DNA of 64,000 nt from Pararhizobium gei (GTDB lineage Bacteria; Pseudomonadota; Alphaproteobacteria; Rhizobiales; Rhizobiaceae): NCBI RefSeq assembly GCF_029223885.1, contig NZ_CP119409.1, positions 522,001 through 586,000 of the forward strand, read 5' to 3'. Of this stretch, positions 27,381 through 34,700 are shown in pieces. Below the pieces are notes generated by a model. That model searched no databases. It worked only from the letters and a program-made list of their open reading frames with translations, and was not told the DNA's origin. Position numbers and translations under genes: made by a program. The stretch's first letter is position 1; each line of letters begins with the position of its first letter.

Positions 27381-28337
27381 CTAGATGTGGAGCCTCAACA
27401 GGTTGTCCCGGTTTAGACCGAGGCGACCGATGGGTGTTTTTGAGTTTAGGCTGCCGTGGGGGCGATGCCAGTTGTACATGTGGGTCCAGTTTGGCAGATT
27501 CGATTTGCGGTGCTCTGACGATGGATATGCGCATGCATAGGCCCATTCCCGCAATGCCGTCTGAATGAAGCGCTCGGCCTTGCCGTTGGTCTTGGGTGTG
27601 TAGGGTTTGGTGCGGACGTGCTTGAGACCAAGCGCCTTGCAGGCTTTTGCGAAGTCCCTGGCCTTGTAGCAGGAGCCATTGTCGGTCATCCCGCGCGTGA
27701 CTGTGATGCCGAGGCTGTTGTAATAGGCGACGGCGGCCGTGAGGAAGGCAACCGCGCTGGCAGCCTTTTCGTCCGGGAAGATGTCGGTAAAGGCGATGCG
27801 GGAGGCGTCATCGATGCAGACGTGGACGTATTCCCAGCCGACACCACGGGATCTGCTCTGGCCCGTCCTGTTGCCGGTGATGCGGTGACCAACCCGGTCG
27901 AAGCGGCCGAGGCGCTTGATATCGAGATGGATCAGGCCGCCTGGCTCGGCATATTCGTAACGCACGACCGGCTCGGCGGGGGCGAGGTCCTTCATCCGTG
28001 ACAGGCCGACACGTTTGAGAACCCGGCTGACGGTGGCAGGCGAAACACCAGTCTCCATGGCAATGTGCTTGCCGGTCAGCCGCTGCCTGCGAAGATCGGC
28101 GATGCGCTCGACCAGAGCGCCGCCCGTCTGCCGGGGACTGCTTCTGGGCCGCGATGAACGGTCCGCCATGCCGTCGCGTCCCGCCGTTTTGAAGCGCGCG
28201 ACCCAGCGCGACACGACCTTCGGCGAGACGCCATAGATGCGCGCAGCTTGTGCCGGGGACACCCGCCCGCTCGTTACCGCCAAAGCCATTTCTTCTCGAC
28301 GCACAGGCGTCAGTCGGGCATTCTTATGAATGTTCAT
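27381..28337 (-). CDS. IS481-family transposase (copy B)
   Basis: 318 residues, identical in sequence to the transposase of copy A, from ATG 28337. The same helix-turn-helix and DDE core segments are present. Here too the TAG stop is contributed by the duplicated GCTAG target beyond the element end. Intact and probably active. Confidence 0.94.
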   Translation of the reverse strand: MNIHKNARLTPVRREEMALAVTSGRVSPAQAARIYGVSPKVVSRWVARFKTAGRDGMADRSSRPRSSPRQTGGALVERIADLRRQRLTGKHIAMETGVSPATVSRVLKRVGLSRMKDLAPAEPVVRYEYAEPGGLIHLDIKRLGRFDRVGHRITGNRTGQSRSRGVGWEYVHVCIDDASRIAFTDIFPDEKAASAVAFLTAAVAYYNSLGITVTRGMTDNGSCYKARDFAKACKALGLKHVRTKPYTPKTNGKAERFIQTALREWAYACAYPSSEHRKSNLPNWTHMYNWHRPHGSLNSKTPIGRLGLNRDNLLRLHI

Positions 28338-28420
28338 TCGGAGCGATCCTGGAAAACTGAGGTGTGGTAACTCCAGTCTCCTAAATCCGCTCCGAATGGA
28401 CAACCTCCTGAAAGCTCACA
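27385..28420. mobile_element. IS481-family insertion sequence, copy B
   Basis: 1036 bp, encoding the same transposase as copy A, with the same ends, and flanked by the 5-bp duplication GCTAG (27380-27384 and 28421-28425). It interrupts the AlbA_2 gene. The identity of the two copies and the intact duplications indicate recent transposition. Confidence 0.93.
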
Positions 28421-28752
28421 GCTAGGTCAAAAATGCGGGGGAGGGGCAGTGCAAGTTGCTTTGCTCGTCTTGGATTGTCACTACTCTCGGATATTCCAAC
28501 AAAAACTCGACCGCCTCTGGTGTTTGCAAAAGCGACAATCTCCTTTGCCAGGGCATCGCGCTCCGTGGGTTGCACGCTTTTTTCGCCTTTCCTCCAGCTT
28601 TTTCCACCATTGGGAGCGGACAGATCTGCCTTCAATTCAAGGATGGCCGTTTCTTCAGCTTCCAAGTCAATCAGAGTCTGAAAGTCTTCTACTGTGATTT
28701 CAGTAACGTGCTTCGATGCGATCTTGGAAATAGATGACATGTTGAACTTATA

Positions 28753-29909
28753 CCAACCGTCACTGATTAGAACCCTTGCGCCCATTTGCGTCGGCCGATT
28801 GACATGATCTTCCATGGTCGTTGCTGGAGGGTTCTCCAAGCGTAGCAGCAGTGGTCGACGATATCCTCGTAGGATTTGAAGACTCGGTTTGAGAGCCAGT
28901 TGTCCCTCATGAACTGCCAGATGTTTTCGACCGGGTTCAACTCGGGCGATTTGGGCGGCAGTGGCAGGATGGTGATGTTTTCTGGAACGACGAGATTGTT
29001 GGACATGTGCCATCCGGCCTGATCCATGATGAGGACGGCGTGTGCATGAACGGCGACGTTGCGGGATATCTCGATCAGGTGCTGGTTCATGGCATGGGTG
29101 TCGCACCACGGCATGACGAGAGCGGCGGCCTTGCCGTGCTTGGGACAGATGGCACCGAAGATATAGGCCGATCGGGTTCGCTGGTCGTGCGGCGCGGACG
29201 GCCTTGAGCCCCGCTTGGCCCAACGACGCGTGATCTTGTTCTTCTGGCCTATCCGGGCTTCGTCCTGGAACCAGATTTCGATTACTTTGCCCTTGGCGGG
29301 ACCTGCGGCGATTTCTGCCACAGCGGCGGGGAAGTTTTTTTAAATGCCTCGGCCGCCTCGGCATCCTGCGCATGATGTCTTGGGCGAGCCGAGAGCTTGC
29401 GATAGCCCATGGCACGCACTTCGCGGCCCAGGGTCTCCTCGCTCACCGAGATGCGGAACTCTTCCCAAATCCATTGCGCCAGATCACACAGACGCCAGCG
29501 AACGACTCCATCCAGATACGGGGTCGGTCCGCGCTCTATGGCTTGCGCCAAAGCCGTTCGCTGTTCATCGTTCAGGAGAGAAGGTTTGCCCGGGGCCTTG
29601 CCGTTGATAAGGCCGGCGGGACCGCGTTCATTGAAGCGCACCACCCAGTCGCGCACGATCTGAACCGTCACACTGCCAAGCCGGGCGGCATCGGCGCGTG
29701 AGCCGCCATCATAGATCGATGCAAGTGCCAGAAGCCGCCGTGCCTGATCGGCATCGCGTGTCTGCCGAGCCAGAAGCCGCAACCTGGCTCCGTCGAAGTC
29801 CGATCGCAAAGAAATCGCTGAACCCATCACAAACCTCCAGTTTGCATCACAGATTCAGATTCGTTGGCTGCTGGGAATCCCCTTCAGAGTCATGCTCACT
29901 GACGGTTGG
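28753..29909. mobile_element. IS630-family insertion sequence
   Basis: About 1157 bp with terminal repeats starting CCAACCGTCA (CCAACCGTCACTGA at the left, CCAACCGTCAGTGA at the right, read inward), flanked by TA on both sides (28751-28752, 29910-29911), the duplication typical of the IS630/Tc1 group. It carries one transposase read through a frameshift. Inserted 12 bp upstream of the AlbA_2 start codon, likely separating that gene from its promoter. Confidence 0.88.
28767..29827 (-). CDS. IS630-family transposase, two frames joined by -1 frameshift
   Basis: The first frame (from ATG 29827) holds a helix-turn-helix region (ARLGSVTVQIVRDWVVRFNE) and DEQRTALAQAIERGPTPY. The second carries the DDE core: EIWFQDEARIGQKNKITRRW, VLIMDQAGWH, LPPKSPELNPVENIWQFMRD. 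They meet at a slip sequence on the minus strand, TTTAAAAAAAC (29335-29344 region), where a -1 slip gives AFKKNFPAAVAEIAAG, the sequence expected from continuous family members. Such slippage is known in IS630 elements. Without it a short product results. Confidence 0.86.
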
Positions 29910-29957
29910 TATTACCCTTCGAAGCGTCATTACATCATCGATGCTGACGGCCCGCCA

Positions 29958-30404
29958 CTATGTTGCATTGCCAGCGCGTGAGAAGATCACACAGACGAAG
30001 TTGAGCGAGTTTGGAAGGTTGAGCGGGTGAAGCTCTATCGTCGTCGTCGGGAACGACCACTTGAACCGGTCCGGTCTGTCCTGCGGTTCACCAGCGCCAA
30101 AGTCTTTGACCAAAGCATCGTACACTGCTTTCAACTGAGCTTTCTGCGAAACCCCGAGCGGCAGATCATGCTTCATTGACACCCGCTGCAGCCTGTTCGA
30201 TTTCTTGCCCATCTGAAATGAAACGATGAATTTAAAGCCGCCTATATTGACGTCTTCAATGGTGAAATCTACATAGGTTTCACCATAGTCTTCGCGGTCA
30301 ACCTTTTTGAGGTTTGCATCACGCAGCGCGACCTTCATTTCGTCTTCCGACATTCCCCAGTTGGTGTGCCACCAGCCTGACAGATCCATATCTTTTTCGG
30401 TCAT
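29958..30404 (-). CDS. Hypothetical protein
   Basis: 148 residues, soluble. Begins MTEKDMDLSGWWHTNWGMSE, with alternating strands (ETYVDFTIEDVNIGGFKFIV) and a C-terminal KWSFPTTTIELHPLNLPN. No family recognised. It lies 39 bp downstream of a membrane-protein gene on the same strand, so the two may form a unit within the accessory part of the element. Lower GC than the flanking chromosome. Confidence 0.55.
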   Translation of the reverse strand: MTEKDMDLSGWWHTNWGMSEDEMKVALRDANLKKVDREDYGETYVDFTIEDVNIGGFKFIVSFQMGKKSNRLQRVSMKHDLPLGVSQKAQLKAVYDALVKDFGAGEPQDRPDRFKWSFPTTTIELHPLNLPNSLNFVCVIFSRAGNAT

Positions 30405-30443
30405 GTTGTGCCTTTCAGATAGATAATCGACGATCGGCCTGCT

Positions 30444-30809
30444 TTACAAAAAGCCGAAGGATAAGGCAGCGCAGCCGGCAGCAAACAAGCCCAACGAAAC
30501 CATCACGGTGATAACGGAAGCCATCATGTAAGCGTTAGAGCGTGCCAGATGTGCTTCCTCTAAGTGTTCCTCGCGTTCACTCTTGTCAACGTAACGAGTC
30601 GAGACGAAAGCCAAAAGCCATGTGGCTGATGCCAGCAGCGTGCCAGCCGCCCAGATCAGCATTGCCGTCGCGACGACCGTTCCCAGACCGCCCTCGCGTA
30701 AGTCGGACGCCTGGCTTAAGAGCGCGATGGCCGCGCCCCCATTAATCAGGAAGGCGGCATTGATTCCCTGATGTGCATATCCCTGTGAGATCTCTCTATA
30801 GTCGGCCAT
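30444..30809 (-). CDS. Small membrane protein, hypothetical
   Basis: 121 residues from ATG 30809 with a good AAAGGTAGG site. About three hydrophobic segments: INAAFLINGGAAIALLSQA, then TVVATAMLIWAAGTLLASAT continuing WLLAFVS, and a C-terminal VITVMVSLGLFAAGCAALSF. An acidic loop (DKSEREEHLEEAHLARSNAY) lies between the last two. Possibly paired with the soluble protein encoded next. No family recognised. Confidence 0.6.
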   Translation of the reverse strand: MADYREISQGYAHQGINAAFLINGGAAIALLSQASDLREGGLGTVVATAMLIWAAGTLLASATWLLAFVSTRYVDKSEREEHLEEAHLARSNAYMMASVITVMVSLGLFAAGCAALSFGFL

Positions 30810-30897
30810 TTGCCTACCTTTTTTGAAAAAGTGTTTCACGTTTATTCAGGTGCAACAGCGAAAACCGATGATGCCTACCTTGGCATCTATAAGTTGC

Positions 30898-31470
30898 TTA
30901 TTTCTGCTTCGGTGGATCAATGATAAAATCGGGATCTAGCTCACCGTCAGGTGCAGCGTAGACAAGATTGTGAGCGTCATCCGCCTGGGTAACCAGAAAA
31001 CGCATAGCCTCAGCGGTTTCCGGTAGATCGTCATATTTTTCATTGAGAACGGAAAGCATGTCTTCCGCGTATGATTTAAGTGAAGGCGGAAAATTATCAC
31101 TGCTCATGAGAATGTGCTTAAGTGATGCGCGAAATTGTATCAAGTTAGCGCGCCTGACGCCGTTGAGCGCAAGAGAAATATTGGTCCAGTAGAGATCTCT
31201 CTCCATGGCTCTGGTTTGAATTTCTTTTTGCTCCTTTTCTCGCTCGTAAAGTTTTTCTTCCAGCGCGCGAATTTGAGCGTCCCTGCGATGCACCTCTTGC
31301 CACACATTATCGACTTCCAGATCCATATTCAGGGATTGATCTAAGCGACTAACAATCTCGGTGTTCATGGAGCGACCGCTATCCTTGGCCGCCTCATTTA
31401 TGCGGTCCCGCATTCCTGCGGGCATCCTCAGATTGAATTGATCGGATCCTCGGCCAGTTTTTGGAGCCAT
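30898..31470 (-). CDS. Arc-family ribbon-helix-helix DNA-binding protein with coiled coil
   Basis: 190 residues. The N-terminal ~45 residues are Arc-like (SDQFNLRMPAGMRDRINEAA, KDSGRSMNTEIVSRLDQSL): a beta strand that binds DNA followed by two helices. A coiled coil follows (RRDAQIRALEEKLYEREKEQ) and then a helical domain of unknown role. Probably a dimeric repressor in the element. It is divergent from the small gene at 31561 with a strong palindrome between them, a likely autoregulatory site. Confidence 0.78.
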   Translation of the reverse strand: MAPKTGRGSDQFNLRMPAGMRDRINEAAKDSGRSMNTEIVSRLDQSLNMDLEVDNVWQEVHRRDAQIRALEEKLYEREKEQKEIQTRAMERDLYWTNISLALNGVRRANLIQFRASLKHILMSSDNFPPSLKSYAEDMLSVLNEKYDDLPETAEAMRFLVTQADDAHNLVYAAPDGELDPDFIIDPPKQK

Positions 31471-31522
31471 GTGTTTTCCCTACTTTGTAGGACCACTGTA
31501 ATATTATAGCCTTGACGTCAAT

Positions 31523-31556
31523 GGGACCACCGTAATACACATATTACGGTGGTCCC
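31523..31556. promoter_or_regulatory. Perfect 15-bp inverted repeat, probable operator
   Basis: GGGACCACCGTAATA (31523-31537) and TATTACGGTGGTCCC (31542-31556) are perfect complements around CACA. A degenerate half-site, AGGACCACTGTAATAT, lies about 35 bp to the left (near 31489). The region separates two divergent genes for ribbon-helix-helix-like proteins and overlaps a TTGACG (31512), so it fits a repressor operator. Confidence 0.65.
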
Positions 31557-31560
31557 ACAT

Positions 31561-31764
31561 ATGGAGTCAGTGATGATGTTAGAAGGCGAGTTAAAATCTG
31601 AACGCTTTCAACTATGCCTCGAACGATCGACGATCGAAGCGGTGGACGATTGGGGGTTTTCAAATCGCATTCGATCCAGGGCAGAGGCAATTCGCCAGTT
31701 GATACAAAGGGGGCTGGTGTCCTCGACGAGCGGAGAAACAAAAAAAGCGGACGTCTCGGCCTAG
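31561..31764 (+). CDS. Small ribbon-helix-helix-like protein
   Basis: 67 residues from ATG 31561 (a second ATG at 31573 is possible). ERFQLCLERSTIEAVDDWGF then SRAEAIRQLIQRGL matches short RHH/CopG-like proteins common in rhizobia. It begins 4 bp after the palindrome and ends in a strong terminator that overlaps its last codons. Possibly a transcription regulator of the element. Confidence 0.62.
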   Translation: MESVMMLEGELKSERFQLCLERSTIEAVDDWGFSNRIRSRAEAIRQLIQRGLVSSTSGETKKADVSA

Positions 31765-31782
31765 GAACCGACGTCCGCTTTT
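31743..31782 (+). terminator. Rho-independent terminator overlapping the end of the RHH gene
   Basis: AAAAGCGGACGTC (31743-31755) pairs with GACGTCCGCTTTT (31770-31782) around a 14-nt loop, followed by TGTGCAC. It overlaps the last coding bases. Confidence 0.75.
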
Positions 31783-31805
31783 GTGCACTTAAAAGGAAAA
31801 ATCAA

Positions 31806-32036
31806 ATGCAGAAAAAGCTTACAACAAATCTCCTGGAGGAGACAAGAGTTTCGTTGGTGGTAGACCAAGTCGACCAGTGTGTGGACCAGCTGCGCTGCGT
31901 GTGGATGGCCCTCGGCGTCGATCTCGATATAATCGATCGCAATAACCTCGCGAGCGTGCGCGGCGTTCTTAATGATGCGATCCACAACATTGAGGAGCCG
32001 CGAATCTGGCTCGTCTCACTGCTGCGCGAGGTGTGA
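31806..32036 (+). CDS. Small hypothetical protein
   Basis: 76 residues, helical and acidic (LLEETRVSLVVDQVDQCVDQ, ASVRGVLNDAIHNIEEPRIW). No family recognised. Its stop lies 1 bp before the ATG of the next gene, so the 31806-33858 genes probably form one unit leading into the integrase. Confidence 0.55.
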   Translation: MQKKLTTNLLEETRVSLVVDQVDQCVDQLRCVWMALGVDLDIIDRNNLASVRGVLNDAIHNIEEPRIWLVSLLREV

Positions 32037-32037
32037 G

Positions 32038-32556
32038 ATGATTAAGCACCTCTCACGCCGCACCTTCCTGCGGGTCGCCGCCTCCAGTTCGGCTATTGCT
32101 TTGCCGGCCGCCGCCGAATCAACGGGCGTGGAAGCCATCCCGCTTAACGACGAGCAGGCGCTTGAAGCCTGCATCGGCCAGCTGAAAAACATCCTGCAGC
32201 GGATGCATCCGACCAGCCACAGCGCCCGCCATTTTTTGCAGCGTAAAGACGATGGCGGTTACTGGCTAAGCATGCAGGCCAGCGTTTCCTACGCTGATTT
32301 CGAAGGCGATGGCTTTTACATGATTAGCATCGATGGCCACCTCATACCCCATTACGTAAAAGAAGCGGAACGCTTTTCGATGAACGGCAGGAGCCTCGGC
32401 CGACACTTCTTGTGTTATCAGTGGGTCGAAAACGACTTCCACGATGGCACGTCCTACTTTCTGGAGCCGCGTTTCTTTCACATCGTCAACATCGTCCGCA
32501 AACTGACTTTGCCGGACGGCGTCACTATTGACGATCTCCCGTATGAGGAGGAGTGA
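32038..32556 (+). CDS. Hypothetical protein with Tat-like N-terminus
   Basis: 172 residues. The N-terminus MIKHLSRRTFLRVAASSSAI resembles a twin-arginine signal (SRRTFLRVA), with possible cleavage at LPAAA/ES; the hydrophobic part is weak. The remainder is soluble and aromatic (YWLSMQASVSYADFEGDGFY, FHDGTSYFLEPRFFHIVNIV). Tat export would be unusual for a phage-element gene next to an integrase. No domain recognised. Confidence 0.55.
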   Translation: MIKHLSRRTFLRVAASSSAIALPAAAESTGVEAIPLNDEQALEACIGQLKNILQRMHPTSHSARHFLQRKDDGGYWLSMQASVSYADFEGDGFYMISIDGHLIPHYVKEAERFSMNGRSLGRHFLCYQWVENDFHDGTSYFLEPRFFHIVNIVRKLTLPDGVTIDDLPYEEE

Positions 32557-32557
32557 T

Positions 32558-32776
32558 ATGGCAAATGCACCCGGTGTTACGGCCATCGCCCGCCAACCGC
32601 GCAAGCCCGGCATTCGTCAGGCAGATATCGCGCGCGCCATAAAAGGCGCGCTCCAGGGAGGAATGGATGTGCGCGAAGTCTTCGCCACTCCCCACGGCAT
32701 CCGCATCCTATCCTCCTCGGCAGCACCGAGTTCGTCTGCGCTGAATGAGTGGGATGAGGTGCTGAGCGATGGTTAG
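32558..32776 (+). CDS. Small hypothetical protein preceding the integrase
   Basis: 72 residues, good site GAGGAGGAG before the ATG. Contains KPGIRQADIARAIKGALQGG, a basic helix, and a Ser/Ala-rich tail. Its end overlaps the integrase start by 8 bases, so translation is coupled. An excisionase-like role is possible from position, but there is no clear helix-turn-helix. Confidence 0.55.
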   Translation: MANAPGVTAIARQPRKPGIRQADIARAIKGALQGGMDVREVFATPHGIRILSSSAAPSSSALNEWDEVLSDG

Positions 32777-33858
32777 GCGCGCGCGATCGGCATTGCCGAA
32801 ATACCTTTCCCCCGCGCGCGATCGATACAAAAATGTCCGGCTCCGCTTTCGCAAGGGTCTTTTCTCTACCTATTTGAAATCGTCGTTTCCCTCCGACGAA
32901 TTCGACGAGGAATATCAGGCTGCATTGCGCAGCGAAAAATCAACCAAGGGGGACGTCGGAAAGTCGAGGACAAAGGCCGGCAGCATTTCGGCGGTGGTTG
33001 TCTCATACTACAGCTCGCCGGAGTTCAAGGGAACCGCGAAGACGACGCAGCAGACGTATCGCGGCATCTGCGAAACCATCCGCAGAGATCACGGTGAAAA
33101 GCCGATGAGCGGTCTCATGCGCAAGCATGTGAAGGCGATCATCGGCAAGATGAGCGAGCGACCGGCAGCGGCGAACAACTATCTGCGGATGCTGCGGATC
33201 TTGATCAGGCACGCGATCGACATTGAAATGATACCCCGTGATCCCACGCTTAAACTGAAGGGCTACAGCACCAAGACGAAGGGCTTCCACAGCTGGACCG
33301 AGACGGAAATCGCGGCTTACGAGGCGCGGCATCCGATCGGGACCAAGGCGCGGCTCGCTATGGCACTGATGCTCTACGGGGCAACGGCGGGGCGATGCTG
33401 TAAAGCTCGGGTGGAAGAACGTCAGCAGACGGCGCATAGCGGTGCGGCAGGAAAAGACGGGAACGCCGCTGGCGATCAAAATGCATCCGTCTCTTATCGA
33501 GGCGCTGGCAATGGCTGAGGAGGGGAAGCCAACTTTTCTTCTCACTGATTATGGAAAGCCCTTCACGGCCGCAGGCTTCGGCAACTGGTTTCGCGTGCGC
33601 TGCAATGAAGCCGGATTGCCGCACTGTTCGTCCCATGGATTGCGCAAGGCTGCTGCTCGCCGACTTGCCGAAGCGGGCAACAGCATCAACCACATTGCCG
33701 CCGTGACGGGCCACCTCTCGCTTAAAGAAGTCGAGCGCTACACGCGGGCTGCGGATCAGGAAAAAATGGCCGACTTGGCCGTCGATACCATGCCCGAACG
33801 GTCAGACAGAAACAAAGACATTGTCCAACAAATCGAGATTGTTGGACAATCGGAATAA
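32769..33858 (+). pseudogene. Tyrosine recombinase (integrase), frameshifted
   Basis: The first frame covers the N-terminal SAM-like/core-binding region (SAVVVSYYSSPEFKGTAKTT, ANNYLRMLRILIRHAIDIEM) and breaks at LMLYG. The second frame restores GQRRGDAVKLGWKNVSRRR (the first catalytic Arg region), then HGLRKAAARRLAE (His and Arg), VTGHLSLKEVERYTRAADQE (His and the Tyr nucleophile). A 2-base loss next to 33377 (TACACGGGG to TACGGGG) explains the break; restoring it gives 363 residues. It lies 34 bp from attR. Integrated at the tRNA-Ser 3' end; now probably inactive. Confidence 0.87.
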
Positions 33859-33892
33859 GAAGGTGTTGAGATAATGATGGAAAATGAAAGGG

Positions 33893-33908
33893 ATGGCGGA
33901 CAGAGCGG
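33893..33908. other. attR: attachment core within tRNA-Ser
   Basis: Identical 16 bp to attL (15636-15651). It covers the complement of the encoded CCA and acceptor stem, so integration rebuilds the tRNA 3' end. Confidence 0.85.
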
Positions 33909-33984
33909 GATTCGAACCCGCGATACGCTCTCACGTATACACACTTTCCAGGCGTGCGCCTTCAACCACTCGGCCACCTGTCCG
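33894..33984 (-). tRNA. tRNA-Ser (anticodon GGA)
   Basis: 91 nt including an encoded CCA. The acceptor stem CGGACAG pairs with CTGTCCG. The D arm has GGCCGAGTGGTTGAAGGC, the anticodon arm CACGC-CTGGAAA-GTGTG gives GGA (reads UCC/UCU), a long variable arm (ATACGTGAGAGCGTAT) is typical of serine tRNAs, and the T arm is GCGGGTTCGAATCCCGC. It is the integration site of the 15.6-33.9 kb element. Confidence 0.97.
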
Positions 33985-34275
33985 TTTTGTCAATCCGCTG
34001 GAGGTTGGAACCGGCGGATTGGAGACAAGCGCTTGCTTTCTCCTTTGAACACCGCCCGGCAGAGCCAAGTCGGTGAGCCGCAGGCCAAAACCTGCGGACG
34101 GCGCGATATATACCGAGGAAGCGTAAGGGATCAACAGAATTCTGACAGTTTTTTGACTTCATGTGACGGAGGTCCCGAAAGCAAGGCATTGAAGCGGGGG
34201 CTTCCATGTCTTATCTGTGGCTCATCGATGACCTACTGCAATATCAGGCGACACTATCCGGCCGGCGAAGGGCAC
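33985..34275. other. Upstream region of tRNA-Ser and the following membrane protein
   Basis: About 290 bp. An imperfect inverted repeat CAATCCGCTGGAGG / CCGGCGGATTGG lies at 33991-34022, close to the tRNA 5' end. No gene was seen; it presumably holds the divergent promoters. Confidence 0.35.
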
Positions 34276-34593
34276 ATGCGTTTGATCCTGCGATTTGCAA
34301 GTTTCCTGGCTTTGATTGCCGGCGTGCTGGTCGCATCGGTGGATGCTATTCAATCTGTGTCGGCGTCCGGGCTCGTCCTCACGCCCTTGGCGACCGCACT
34401 TTCCGCTGGAGGCGCCTTGACTGGCTCCTGGCTTGAGATGTTGGAGCGGGCACCCTCGAACTACACAGTTTTCGGACCGGTGATCGGCTGGGCTCTACGC
34501 CAGCCAGCCTTTGTCATCTTCATGATCTCGGCGCTTCTGTTGTGGATGGGCGGCTACAGGCGGCCGCAACCTGCCGGACGTTTTTCTGCCTGA
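34276..34593 (+). CDS. Small inner-membrane protein, hypothetical
   Basis: 105 residues from ATG 34276. An N-terminal hydrophobic segment ([20 protein letters not shown]), a middle periplasmic region ([20 protein letters not shown]) and a C-terminal one ([16 protein letters not shown]) indicate two membrane helices. Proteins of this look occur beside the tRNA in other rhizobia, as I recall. Function unknown. Confidence 0.6.
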   Translation: MRLILRFASFLALIAGVLVASVDAIQSVSASGLVLTPLATALSAGGALTGSWLEMLERAPSNYTVFGPVIGWALRQPAFVIFMISALLLWMGGYRRPQPAGRFSA

Positions 34594-34700
34594 CGGCCAG
34601 CGGCCGTCCTCGCATGCGATCGATCAGAACGGTGCCGGCCCCAAGACCGGCGCAACGGCCGACGAGGCTTGCCCCGGCTGCAAAAACGAAGGAGACAGGC

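Larger units (their letters stand above)
26428..28740 (-). pseudogene. AlbA_2 (Schlafen-type) DNA-binding domain protein, split by IS481 copy B
   Basis: The N-terminal part (28740 to 28421) has the AlbA_2 core: EAEETAILELKADLSA, then RDALAKEIVAFANTRGGRVF and VGISE. The C-terminal part (27379 to 26428) continues ERLKDALGQIISPPIQGLTV then NEGFIVIDVPQ and PPGCYWRRD, then a long domain of unknown type. Removing the insertion and one 5-bp duplication joins IFDLA-ERLKD in frame, 423 residues. Proteins of this class act as regulators or in phage defence; which applies here is unknown. An IS630-family element lies 12 bp upstream of the start. Confidence 0.82.
15636..33908. mobile_element. Integrated prophage-like element in tRNA-Ser(GGA), degenerate
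   Basis: 18.3 kb between 16-bp direct repeats at 15636-15651 and 33893-33908. The right repeat is the CCA end and acceptor stem of an intact tRNA-Ser; a tyrosine integrase ends 34 bp inside it. Contents include a helix-turn-helix replication-type gene, capsid, S49 protease, tape measure, brnT/brnA, AlbA_2, ribbon-helix-helix regulators and unknown genes. No terminase, portal, tail-fibre or lysis gene was recognised. Four genes are broken by insertion or frameshift, and three complete insertion sequences are present. It is best read as a decaying prophage, or possibly a phage satellite, now immobile. Confidence 0.88.
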
